From: Synchiropus splendidus
Lineage: Eukaryota > Chordata > Actinopteri > Syngnathiformes > Callionymidae
Direction of reading: 5' to 3'
DNA length: 64,000 nt
Assembly: GCF_027744825.2 (NCBI RefSeq)
Contig: NC_071338.1
Span: 24,180,001-24,244,000, forward strand
Below, in pieces: positions 37,201-46,966 of the stretch. The notes under the pieces are model-generated. The model had not been told where the DNA came from. It searched no databases and worked only from the letters and a program-made list of their open reading frames with translations. A program made the translations under genes and the position numbers. The first letter of the stretch is position 1. Each line of letters begins with the position of its first letter.

Positions 37201-40200
37201 AGTTGCTTGATCACTTTTTAAAAAATACTCTTTGGCTGCTCTCATTTAACATTCCTAGCCGTTTTATTCACTAACATGACATGTTTTGTTTGCCTGAATT
37301 ACACTCTTTATATGCTCGATTATGTGGGGAGGGAGGATTGGTCAGGGAGAGAAAAGAATTTAAAAAAAATTTGTTGGGAAATGTGTTATTTACTCCTGCT
37401 TTTAACAGCAAGTCTTCCTCTGACTGTGAACATTGATGTAAACTCTTCTCAGTGTCTTCACACTGTCATGCAGACGCTGGAGTGACTCAGCAGTTCTACA
37501 ACACCTGCCTTTTGAACTTGTTGTTCAGTGCATGTTTCGCTACTAATAACACCAAATAACACGGATGCTTATTCTAAAGTCATTCTGATCCTTTCAGTTC
37601 TTCAAGTGATAGTCAAGCGTTAAATGTAACTCATTAGTATGAACAATAGTGCACACTTTATTCAGGCAGTCAATAATATATGCTTCCCTGACTGCCATTA
37701 AGCAACAAGACAGTTGCGGCGTTGGGAATAAACGCCTGCTCTGAATGAAAATGCTGCATGCAAACACGTCTTTCCGAATGAAATGAGCTGATCGAGCTTG
37801 TTCTGAATTAAATTTCATTTGGATCAAAGAGGGATGGTGTCTGCCGATCACTGGTCAGGTCTGCATCCATGTGCACAACCGAGCCGATCAGCTGATTTTT
37901 GTGTCAGTGTACATGTCCACCCCTCGTGACAAGACCACTAAATTAAATCTTAACAAACTGGAATCATCCGGCAGCGTCCCTCCCTGCGACTGAAGCGTGA
38001 ATGTCTAGCTGCACAGCCTCCTGCATCAACAGCAAAAGCTCTGCAAACAAACATTTTACTGCAGTGGCTGAACGTTGCTATCAAAGTAATGCGAAACAAA
38101 TGTATTGAACAAAACACTGATACAGAGAAATGGAATAATGTATATATTTTTGCTTGAACGTGTTGCTGGGTGGTTTGTTTACATATGGGTGGCAAGAGAT
38201 TCTCTTGTTCTATGCCTCCTACTATTTACGCTTGGCTTCATGGTACAATGGTGATGGGTGGATGAGGTATCCTGCAACAGTATTGCAAGCTCAAGATGAA
38301 GCACTGTCCTAATATTCAGAGGCCACTAGATGGTGCTCTTTCTATAGAAATGTTGAGAGGTTTCATTGAATTAGTTGTTTAAGTCAAAACGTTTTTCAGT
38401 GGACAGTGCCATCTGGTGGCCTCTGTTTCATGAAGCAGTTTGGATCATATGTTCGCTACATAAGCACCTCTTGAGGCACCGCATCATAAAAACAACTCTG
38501 CTTCTTGCTCTTTGCTTTCTCACTTTCACGCGTGTGTATAACCACTGTATGTGATCTAATCCACATTGTTAATTTTCAATTGTTGGTCCTCCATTGTGTA
38601 ATTTGTCATGACAGGTGGTGAATCTTGGAATATTTTGACACTCATGCATTTGTTTCTCTCCCCCACTAACTTGTCTCAAACTCAACTTCACCTTCCCTCA
38701 CCTGTGGTTTCTTGGTTGTGTCTAATAATCTTCTTCTGTCCTGTGTTCCTTGCCCTTTTGTCCTTCCTCCTTGTAACTTCCTTCCCTTGCTTCCACGCTG
38801 GCCTGGTGTGGGAATGCCTTTGCTTGACGCCTTCAATTGTGGCAGATTGCTCGTGAAGCCGAAGCGGCCATGTTCCACCGGCAGGTGTTCGAGGACCTGC
38901 GTCGCTCCACGCCGTACTGCAAAGACCCGGCCGAGGCCATTGCTATCGGTGCCGTTGAGGCCTCCTTTAAGAGCTTAGCGTCTGGAATTATTGTGATCAC
39001 AGGCTCTGGAAGGTAGGCGGGATGTCTGAGCCCGGAAGGTTCTCGCTCATCGATCCCGTGTTCATGAGGGAGAGTAGGGAGAGGCAGGTCAGGGCAGGTA
39101 ACTGGGGCAGACTGGCAAGTCAATTTAAGGATCAGGAGGATTGGCATCCTCCTGAAAACTAGTATGAAACTCAATCGAAGAGCAATGACTATCACGTAAA
39201 TGTATGTTTCAAACTTTTGAAGTTCTCTGCAAAGTTATGAACTTTGAGTTTTGTTTTATTGGATTTCTTTTTTTTTAATTATTGGATTCAAGAGCTTAGT
39301 TTTTCTATGTAATTAAATGCGGATTATTTTACACATTTCCGCTCAATTTATTTTTTATTATGTTATGAAATTATCATGGTTACAAAGCTAACTTGTTGGC
39401 CACTAGGGGGTGCAAAAAAACAAAACATAACGCTCATAAATAACAGTCTCAGTTTATTTTGGTACAAATATTCCAAGTGACATCTCGTCACCTACTTGAG
39501 GGGCATTAGATAAGGTTGTAGTTTGGCGAGCCCGTCTGCCCCAGTGGGGTCTGAGAGCTGCTGCTGCTGCGGAGTGTGTTTGTGAGCATGACTGAGTTTA
39601 ACTCCCCACATCCTTCCCAATGATTCCGGGATCAGATAGCCCGAGAGGCCGAAGCCGCCACCTTCCACAGGCAGCTCTTTGAGGAGCTCCGCCGAAGCAC
39701 CCAGCTGACCAGAGACCCGTCTGAGGCGGTGGCCGTGGGCGCCGTCGAGTCGTCCTTCAAATGCTGCGCTAGTGCCATCATTGTTCTCACCAAGACTGGG
39801 AGGTAAGAAGTGACGTGATGCTTCCTGCAGGTAAGACCCCCCCCACCAGATCCTGTCTTCTCTGCGTGTGTGTGTGTGTGTGTGTGTTTGAGCTACACAG
39901 GGTGGGGGAAGGTAGTGGGCTGTCATTTTAGATCTCACTCTCCAACTTGTGCACTTGCGAAATGAAACTGGTAGCAGTGCCTCTTCCATTTGCTCTTGAT
40001 ACATGATTTTTCTTTTAAGGAAAAGAAAGAACTGTTATAACTCAGATTACTAGATGGATATTTCTCTTAAATTAACCCTTTAATTTGACGTTGCCTACCT
40101 ATTATTTGATTTGGATTAAAATTCTTTCTGGTCTCCTCCCTGCCCGTGCACAGGTCCGCCCACCTGCTCTCCAGGTACAGGCCCCGCGCTCCCATCCTGG

Positions 40201-41306
40201 CTGTGACCCGTAACGCGCAGACTGCTCGCCAAGCCCACCTGTACCGAGGAATCTTCCCTGTGCTCTACACTAAACCGGCGCACGACGTCTGGGCCGAGGA
40301 CGTGGACATGCGCGTCAACTTCGCCATGGATATGGGTAAAGATTATTATTAATATAGTTATGTCGCAGAGAAAAAAATAGTTCTTAAAAAACGTGAACTT
40401 TTTAATGTGCTACAAACAAGGCTGCAACGCTTCAATTTCATTACCGTAAATTCTGGAATGTTAGCCACTAAATTAAAGTAAGAAAATGGATGTTGTTCAT
40501 ACATAAGCCGCGGGTGCAGTGGTGCTGTCTGCCCTGTAGAAAGATCAATGGTGCACCCAGCTTCAGAATGCATGAGGATCACTTCTAAATTAGTTGAAAA
40601 CGGGGTCCAGCATCGAGACTGAGTCATGAGACGAACTCGGCAATGTTCTGAACTTGAGCTCCTTACATCTTTTATTCACATTAAAGCGCTCAAAATGTGC
40701 CGCTTTCACCCACATGTCCGAAGTTCCAACACCACAGCTGGTCTCAGCTGCTCTTTCTCGTCTCCAGTCCTCCAGGAGATCAGCTCCGCTTGCGGAGCTA
40801 CAGACACCAGAGCGAAAACGGTGCATTTTGAGTACTTCAAGTTAAATAAAACACATTTTAGTTCCACCAGGAGCAAACGTGTCATGCCATTGAGTAATGT
40901 TTCTTTCAGGATTCTTGTAGTTTAAAAAATGCATAAAACCACCGTCATCCACGAACTTTCATGTTCTGAGATGTATTTGCTTGTAATGACCTAGTTTTTT
41001 CCACGTGTGGTCATGTGACTGTCGATCGGTGGTGAGGCAGAATCTTTATCTTTGTGGTGTGCGGCAAACACACAATAATCAACATTTCATCTTCATGTGC
41101 GAGATCTTATTTTGAAATTGTGTGAAGATGAACACACTCTGAACATGTACCTGGCCCCTCAAAAATGTTTTAATTGATGGGTGGACCTTTGCTTCACAGG
41201 TAAGGCCCGAGGCTTCTTCAAGACCGGAGACGTTGTCATCGTACTGACCGGCTGGCGCCCCGGTTCTGGCTACACCAACACCATGCGTGTGGTCCTGGTG
41301 GCCTAA
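31222..41306 (+). CDS. pkm: Pyruvate kinase, muscle type (PKM), 532 aa
   Basis: Coding exons: 31222-31378, 31882-31973, 35708-35839, 36021-36207, 36279-36549, 36672-36822, 36981-37133, then one of 38846-39012 or 39636-39802, then 40154-40335 and 41200-41306. Each isoform has 1599 nt with all GT-AG junctions in frame. The enzyme converts phosphoenolpyruvate plus ADP to pyruvate plus ATP in the cytosol as a homotetramer. The start [18 protein letters not shown] follows a good context (GATCACC before ATG), and its N-terminus is one residue longer than in human. Catalytic residues, numbered one above human, are visible: Arg74 ([10 protein letters not shown]), Lys271 and Glu273 ([11 protein letters not shown]), Asp297 ([11 protein letters not shown]) and Thr329 (CATQMLESM). 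The C-terminus is [12 protein letters not shown]. The two alternative exons encode the FBP-site/subunit-interface segment. PKLR is excluded by sequence and by the exon duplication. Whether this is the teleost pkma or pkmb copy is not decided. Confidence 0.97.
31974..35707 (+). other. pkm: pkm intron between exons 3 and 4 (3.7 kb)
   Basis: The intron is mostly AT-rich unique-looking sequence. On the minus strand at 32454-32540 there is an exon-like block: GACGTCCGGAAG (ETS/CRE-like) runs into AGAGAGG followed by GTAAGTTGC, a good donor. It may be the 5' end of an antisense transcript or of a transposon. No coding frame of note accompanies it. Confidence 0.4.
38317..38425. repeat. 109-bp palindromic element with CTCF-like ends (intron before pkm exon 9)
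   Basis: The left end CAGAGGCCACTAGATGGTGCT (38317-38337) and the right end, read on the other strand, CAGAGGCCACCAGATGGCACT (38405-38425) match at 18 of 21 positions. The inner part includes GAGGTTTCATTGAATT, which in reverse complement resembles the interior of the 47417-47520 element. This is a short MITE-like family with no coding capacity. Confidence 0.65.
38640..38845 (+). promoter_or_regulatory. pkm: Pyrimidine-rich splicing-control region upstream of pkm exon 9
   Basis: The 200 nt before exon 9 are strongly C/T-biased, with TCTTCTTCTG near 38730 and further CTTCC/TTCCTT runs to about 38795. The last 50 nt before the acceptor are less pyrimidine-rich. In mammals PTBP1 binding to such UCUU/CU-rich sites represses exon 9. 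The same role here is inference. Confidence 0.5.
38846..39012 (+). CDS. pkm: pkm mutually exclusive exon 9 (PKM1-like)
   Basis: This 167-bp exon begins phase 0 after GTGGCAG and ends with AG before GTAGGC. It encodes [18 protein letters not shown] and ends in [16 protein letters not shown]. The AMFHR signature is shared with mammalian M1 exon 9. The residue corresponding to human 433 is Gly, not the Lys needed for FBP and phosphotyrosine binding in M2, so an FBP-insensitive enzyme is inferred. The donor GTAGGC is weaker than that of exon 10. Confidence 0.9.
39396..39415 (+). promoter_or_regulatory. pkm: CTCF-like motif between pkm exons 9 and 10
   Basis: TTGGCCACTAGGGGGTGCAA fits the vertebrate CTCF core (CCACTAGGGGG) at nearly every position. 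It lies inside the 623-bp intron that separates the two mutually exclusive exons. Occupancy is untested. Confidence 0.45.
39636..39802 (+). CDS. pkm: pkm mutually exclusive exon 10 (PKM2-like)
   Basis: This exon has exactly the same length (167 bp) and phases as exon 9, with acceptor ATCAG and strong donor GTAAGA. It encodes [20 protein letters not shown] and ends with [17 protein letters not shown]. The FKCC...AIIVLTK motif is that of mammalian M2, including the Lys (434 here, 433 in human) that contacts fructose-1,6-bisphosphate. It is expected to give the allosteric, growth-associated isoform. Joining both exons would shift the frame (334 is not a multiple of 3), so inclusion must be exclusive. 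Confidence 0.92.
39866..39887 (+). repeat. (GT)n microsatellite
   Basis: About eleven GT units in the intron after pkm exon 10. Confidence 0.9.
40400..40900. repeat. Possible decayed transposon in the last pkm intron
   Basis: The segment contains TTACCGTAAATTCTGGAATG and CATACATAAGCCGC, phrases resembling one end of a common fish element whose consensus carries 'accgtaaattccggactataagccgc'. The partner end is not clear and the interior is unremarkable, so the extent is approximate. Confidence 0.35.
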
Positions 41307-42085
41307 AAAGCTGCTCAGGTTTCCTCCAGCCCGCCTGCCCGACATCCCATCTCCACACTCGACCTCACGGTTTTAGATGAACCTCTGAAGAATTAGGGCA
41401 CACTTTCTCAGTCCATTCCTTTCACAGTGATTCCTGAATCCAGTCGGCCCAACCTCAGACCAGAAACTGCTGTGCCGCGCTCACTCGAGTGCCGTCGGCA
41501 GGCCTCGTGCATGCGCTCTGATTTCGGTGGAGTTGGTGGCGAGGCCACGCGCCCATCCTGCCGGAGCACTCCCCTCGCACTGAAATGTAATCGACACTCC
41601 TCCGCCGGACTACCGAACAAAGTGACGAAACGTCAAGGGCTCCACCTCTCCACCAAAACAGACCCGCTGTGTGTGCGCTTTCTGTGTGTGCGTGTTAGTG
41701 TTGCACTCCGAGCTATGTTACACTCAAGTATACTTGACTATGTGGTGAGTTTCACATCCAAGACTGCTTATATTTTGTCAGAGAGTTGTCAGTTTTGGAT
41801 GTCTTGTTAGAGCTGCTGTATTTATGTTGTAAGGTGTTCTCTGTACTCGCTGGCATTTAGAAAAACAGTGTTCATTTATCAAACTAAGCACCTTTTTAAG
41901 TGACCTGGGATGTGATTTAGTTTCCTTCAGAGCCGCCAGCGATGGCTTCATAACCCCTCGCGCTCGTTCGTCTCCTCTGTGAGTGTCGCCGTCTAACATG
42001 CTTCTGATTGTTTGGCTGAAAGTGAACATGGGGTGAGCTGTGGAAGACTGGATTTCAATCAGTAAAGTCCATGAAATCAAACAAC
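41307..42085 (+). other. pkm: pkm 3' UTR
   Basis: Non-coding sequence from the stop codon TAA (41304-41306) to the predicted cleavage region. It has no repeat. It ends at an AGTAAA hexamer followed by a T/G-rich stretch (CTTGTCTTTGGG). Confidence 0.7.
42061..42066 (+). terminator. pkm: pkm polyadenylation signal (AGTAAA)
   Basis: AGTAAA is a common functional variant. A GU-rich downstream element, TGTCTTGTCTTTGG, starts about 20 nt later. No AATAAA occurs on the plus strand between the stop codon and this point that I could see. Confidence 0.6.
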
Positions 42086-42150
42086 TGTCTTGTCTTTGGG
42101 ACTCGCATGCGTTGTGAAGGACTGAGGGAGCATTTGAGCAACATGAGGGT

Positions 42151-42156
42151 TTTATT
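42151..42156 (-). terminator. dhdh copy 1 polyadenylation signal
   Basis: Plus-strand TTTATT gives minus-strand AATAAA 27 nt after the dhdh copy 1 stop codon. Cleavage near 42130-42140 would leave only about 50 bp to the predicted end of the oppositely oriented pkm transcript. Confidence 0.65.
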
Positions 42157-42182
42157 GAGTGGGAGGACGTGTACCCGACAGT

Positions 42183-44939
42183 TCACTGGCAGTCCTGGCT
42201 GTTGGCCACGCCCATCTGCCTGCGCAGCTCGTCCTCCAGCTCTGCTAGCAGCAGTGAGTCGCTGTGGGGCAACACTGCACTCTCCTTCAGCCCTGTGTCA
42301 CCAGAGAAGATGCTTCAGTTCCTGCCTCAAGCCTTCAAAACTGTGAACTACATGCTGTGAACTACTGTTTGCATTCATACATCTACAGCTAACCATCGCA
42401 AAGTCCTGTTCAGGATTGCGGGGAGTGCTGGAGCCAATCCCATTTTAACATCATAAAATTATTTCACTCATTCATGTAAAATACCTTTGAGCAAACACTG
42501 TCGAACCTCCTCGGCTTCGTATCTCATGCCAGTGCTGTTGATGAAGTTGAGAGGCAACGACGGTTCTGGCAGCGGGAACTCTGTCTCCTTCCCGTTGACC
42601 ACAAGAGATGTGGGGCACCACATGTGTGCCGGGATCTTCAGGAGATCCAGAAAACCAGATGAGATTCAGGATTCAACATCAAGAGTAGATGAACTTCTGA
42701 AGACCCACCCGGATATTTCCCTTCGTGCCCACGATCATGGCTTCGTTCGGCAGCAGGATCGTGGAGGAGCACATGAACACTGCCATCCGGTTTTTGGAGA
42801 ATTTCAAAGTGACCACAACAGTTTCATCCACACCTGTGTGAGGATAAATGCAGAACAACAAGAGCTAATTATTTCAGTTTGGCTCTTGCAGAAATACGAT
42901 GCAGGGTTACTCAGTATCACCTGTGTCCGTGCACACTCCGGCGGCGTGCACGCTCTCCGGCTTCTCTCCACCATAAACCATGCAGATGAACTGCAGGCAG
43001 TAGACCCCGATATCCAGAATGGCTCCGGCTCCCAACTCTTTCAGTCTGGATCGTGGAACGTGACTGATGGCAACTCCGAACTCTGAACGCACCATCTGCA
43101 AGTCACCCAGTTCCCCCTGCGCCAGCAGCCGCCGGATCTCCACCGACGCCGGGAAGAACCGAGTCCAAATAGCCTGAACCAAAATCCAGATGTATTTTTT
43201 GACGGCGCTGCAGACGGACAGAGTGGGATTCCGATCTGACCGACGAAGTCACCCGCAGTCCCTTGATACGACCGAAGAAGCCACGCCCTCACCTCCATGA
43301 GGAAGACGTTGTTGGCTTTGGCGCAGGCCAGGATCTGCTTCACATCCTTGGCGTTCATGGCCAGTGGCTTCTCACACAAAACGTTCTTCTTGGCGTTCAT
43401 GAACAGCAGACAAGCAGAGAGGTGGTACGGATGGATGACGCCAACGTACACCACATCTGAAACACCACAACGGGGTGTATTGATATCACAAACAAGCAAC
43501 GCATATTTCTTCAAACATTTCCACCAAGTGAAATACAGTGGTACCTCGGTTTTCGAAAGTCCCGGAATTCGAATAAATCGAGATTTTTTTGCTTCGGATT
43601 TCGATTGAAAATCCAGAACTCGAACGCCCCCGACAAAAGCCGGAAAAACCATAACGTGCGCGGACCGATCAGCTGACCCACGACGTGCTTTGTTATTGTG
43701 TACAACACAGCCTCTGTATGCAGACGTGTTCCGTTAACTACATTTACTGACTGTTTTTTCTTCATACTGAGGTGTAAAATCTTTCCTGTCTCCACACTGG
43801 ACCGTGGTAGAGTGTCACAGGGGAGGTGCTCACTCTCCACACCTCCGAGGCTGGAGCGCACACTCCTGTGTTTGATGTCCTGTTGTGGGCTGGAGCTGGG
43901 ACAGGGATGAGGCGAGTCTGGGACAGAGCTAAGTTACTTAGTTCATGACTTTGTCACAGCCAAACTGCACAGAAGCGCACATTCAGAGCTGGACACGCAC
44001 CGGGCACCTCTTCACTTCTGGAGAGACGTCACTCACTCGGCAACCCCTCCCACATGCAGCGGCCACACACATAGAGGAACAGCGCACCTGCAGCAGACGC
44101 TCTACATTCACTCCTACAAAAGCCTTTTTTAAGGCTTGGAGGTACCACTGTATATATTTTTACTTTCAGTCTTAGTGAGTTTTATATCAACATCAACATT
44201 ACATCTGATATGGTGTACATGTACAATGTAATGTACCTAATAGAGTCTTTTGCAGACGCACAAATGAACATCTTAACGACAAACGTGAGCTTGAACTCAC
44301 CGATCTGTGGATCTCGGGCCAGCGCCTCATAGCCGCCATAAGCCCGCGGGATGCTGAACTTGTTGGCGAACTCCTGTGCATCTTCAAGCTTGCGAGCGGC
44401 CACAGCCACAACCTGGACGGACAGAGAGGTGACGACCACTGTTGGGAAGGATCAACGTCAAAAGCCGCAGAAAAATGAGTCAATACTGTCGCTAAAGTGG
44501 CGTGTTGACATGCAGCCGGAAGTTAAGGCTCACTGAAAACAATGCCACGTGACGCGCAGGCCGTACAATACCGTAAACCTCGCATTAGCGGCGCGGCCGT
44601 GATGTGGCGTGCGTTCTAGGACAAAACAAAACAACTAGAAACTAACTTTGCAATGTTGCCAGTCAATTCTCCGTTGGTTCCGATACGGAAACCTCGCGGG
44701 GTGACGGACCAGAGAGACATTTCAAACTTTATAAATCGGAATGCGGCGGTCCATACCACGTAGGCGGGACAGGACCTCCTTCAGTAACACGGACTTCTGT
44801 ACTGAATTGCTCCGTTAACTCGGAGGTGAAGGTGCGGTGCCGCCGATACCTGGTGCTCTTCAGCAGGAAGAGTTCTGAGAGCCACAGTGAAGTCGTTGCA
44901 GATCTTCCCCGCGCCGCAGATCCCCCACCTGGTGGCCAT
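42183..44939 (-). CDS. dhdh: Dihydrodiol / D-xylose dehydrogenase, copy 1 (334 aa)
   Basis: Seven exons on the minus strand: 44939-44850, 44412-44301, 43456-43293, 43173-42921, 42833-42709, 42635-42485, 42292-42183. They total 1005 nt in frame with GT-AG introns. The product belongs to the Gfo/Idh/MocA family. It begins [13 protein letters not shown] (Rossmann NADP-binding turn), carries NVLCEKP with Lys97 and [10 protein letters not shown] with Tyr180. These numbers match the catalytic Lys97/Tyr180 proposed for the mammalian dimeric enzyme, and 334 aa equals the human length. Known activity: NADP+-dependent oxidation of trans-dihydrodiols and D-xylose, or reduction of dicarbonyls, in the cytosol. 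Intron 2 carries a 615-bp MITE; intron 5 is only 73 bp. A second copy follows upstream at 46967-50829. Confidence 0.95.
43536..44150. mobile_element. mariner/Tigger-like MITE, 615 bp, in dhdh copy 1 intron 2
   Basis: The element starts CAGTGGTACCTCGG and ends GAGGTACCACTG, perfect 12-bp terminal inverted repeats. It is flanked on both sides by TA, the expected target duplication of Tc1/mariner-type elements. No transposase frame remains. The interior is GC-richer than the surrounding intron. Confidence 0.85.
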
Positions 44940-45060
44940 GTTGGAAGTGACTTCAACTGCAGTCGCGTGAGGTTGACGGCAGATGGCGATGTGTCGGTTT
45001 TAACTCTTACGTCACCCACTGGTTATGAAACGTTAGCAAGGCGAATTGGCTACAATAATA

Positions 45061-45062
<2 letters not shown>

Positions 45063-45146
<84 letters not shown>

Positions 45147-45175
45147 ATATATATATATATATATGTGTATATATA

Positions 45176-45245
<70 letters not shown>
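45063..45245. repeat. 183-bp (TA)n tract with TGTG interruptions, upstream of dhdh copy 1
   Basis: Alternating TA dinucleotides are broken only by a few TGTG steps near 45140-45186. The tract begins 123 bp upstream of the dhdh copy 1 start codon (44939), so it lies in or next to the promoter. Open frames across it are repeat artefacts. Confidence 0.97.
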
Positions 45246-45248
<3 letters not shown>

Positions 45249-45639
45249 ATGTTACTGTGTTCATGGCACGTAATTTAAATCAATTTTGAATATAAAAAAT
45301 GACCTTTAAAAACATATATGGACAAACCAAACTGGCAACATCCTTTTCAAAGTTGAAAAATATTTTTACTCCTACATGTGAAATCTTTCTGTTGGCAGAC
45401 GAGATTGAAATAAAACATGAAATAAATATAAATTAAGATATTTTCCTTTGGATTTTTCAGATCCGAGTGCCGCTCACAGTTGCTGCTCCTGCAACCCCCA
45501 CCCCCAAATATATTAAATCGCACCACATTGTATTAATATTGAACAATTCACACGGTGACACGATGGAATGAACCATTAATTATAATAAAACAATTAACTT
45601 CTATTAGAAAATATGCGGATTCATGAGTGAAAATCACTT

Positions 45640-45944
45640 TATGGTCGGTAATTTGCGGCATTTTGTTCCATCGTAAAGCTGAATGATATCGTCTTGTCCT
45701 CGAAATAGGAGACGTTCACATACTTGAGTTGTAGTTACCGCTATGAGCCAAAAGATGGCGGTGAAGGTCTGCAGCTGCACCATAAACGATTCTGCTCTTT
45801 CACCTTCTTGTGTGTAACTGTGGGATTAACCTTTTAAGAGTTTGAAGGATTTCTGTCTGGAAGCTCCTGATCAACGTTCGCCCACTTTAATCCACCCATT
45901 GTGTATTCTGTTGAAAAGGGAATAATAATGGATGGCTTGAACAG
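45640..45944 (+). other. Candidate first exon of an unidentified plus-strand gene
   Basis: A YY1-type start-site motif, AAGATGGCGGT, lies at 45752-45762. It overlaps an upstream ORF of 20 codons (MAVKVCSCTINDSALSPSCV, 45755-45817). Further on, ATG at 45928 reads MDGLN before a good donor, AACAG followed by GTGAGG at 45945. The layout looks like a promoter, 5' UTR and short first coding exon. I find no convincing second exon before 50.8 kb, so the gene may continue far downstream or this may be chance. Confidence 0.3.
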
Positions 45945-46288
45945 GTGAGGCTCGTTTTTAAGTCCCAGCCTTCTGTGTTTTATCAAGTCGGGGATAATTC
46001 AACAAAACGCAGGGCTCTTATTTTCCACATCATCTGTTGACTAAGTTGCCTCCTGGAACAGAGACCGCTGGGTTGAATCTCTTCCATGCTTGAGCAAGTG
46101 TCCTCATCTTCCCTAACAAAAACATCCCTGCATTCCTATTGGACGCGCTGAGTCGTCCTTGAGTGACCTTCAGGCTCATCTCCATCCCCCCTCCTCTATT
46201 CTCAGAATCAAAATCATAGGAATAAACACAAAAAAGACAATGGCGATTCCTCTCTGACCACCAGTGCAACCACTGATTCCCAACTGAG

Positions 46289-46291
<3 letters not shown>

Positions 46292-46341
<50 letters not shown>
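46292..46341. repeat. (ATT)n microsatellite, 50 bp
   Basis: Uninterrupted TTA/ATT triplets between the two dhdh copies. Confidence 0.95.
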
Positions 46342-46847
46342 GTAATGCTGTTGAGACAGTGTTCATGCAGGACTAAGATTTAATAATCCATTCTAATATG
46401 GAGGAGGGAAGTTACACAATTGCAATTACAATGTGAAATTATTTGAGGTTGAATGAACAAAATAATATGAGCTGGTTTGTATTCACGGGGCGCTGCCCTT
46501 CGGATATTTTGGGATGGAAGATTGAGAACATATTAAATTACTTCTCTGCTGACTCACAAAGGGCCATTCTTCATCCTGACCTTGAGCAGCAGACAGCATC
46601 TTTGTACACCAACATCCATCTATTTGTTCAGTGTGGCACCGGCGGGATGCCGCGGGACACGCGGGACGCAGAAGACATATTTGAGGGAGACATGTCTCCG
46701 ACAAGCTTATGGGATTCCTCTGTCACACCGTCTGTGTAGCTGTGAGAGGCAAAGCTCATGTGTTCAAGATGGTCGCCACTGACTGTGAAGGTCATTGTTT
46801 TGTGATGTGGAGTCAACACAGGTCAGTTATTGGTTTTTTTTTTTTTT

Positions 46848-46853
46848 TTTATT
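46848..46853 (-). terminator. Candidate dhdh copy 2 polyadenylation signal
   Basis: Minus-strand AATAAA lies about 115 nt after the stop codon at 46967 and is followed by a long A run in the genome. The A run could be a real feature of the locus or the trace of an old insertion, so usage is uncertain. Confidence 0.45.
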
Positions 46854-46966
46854 TCTGGTCTTCTAAGTTGCACAATTTGATTGAGGTTGAATCTTCTTTT
46901 TTTTCTTTTGGACAATAATCCAAATATGTGGTGCCGGGGGCGCCCCCTGTCTTCAGCTCAGGTGAG

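Noticed and set aside
38846..39802. Exon 10 as a pseudo-exon or a second pyruvate kinase gene
   Set aside because: Identical length and phase, intact splice sites, and a single set of constitutive exons show alternative exons of one gene.
39492..40004. 170-codon minus-strand open frame over pkm exon 10
   Set aside because: Antisense shadow of a GC-rich exon; contains a Thr-His microsatellite run.
44826..45278. 150-codon plus-strand frame with long Tyr-Ile repeats
   Set aside because: Antisense to dhdh exon 1 and then translated TA microsatellite.
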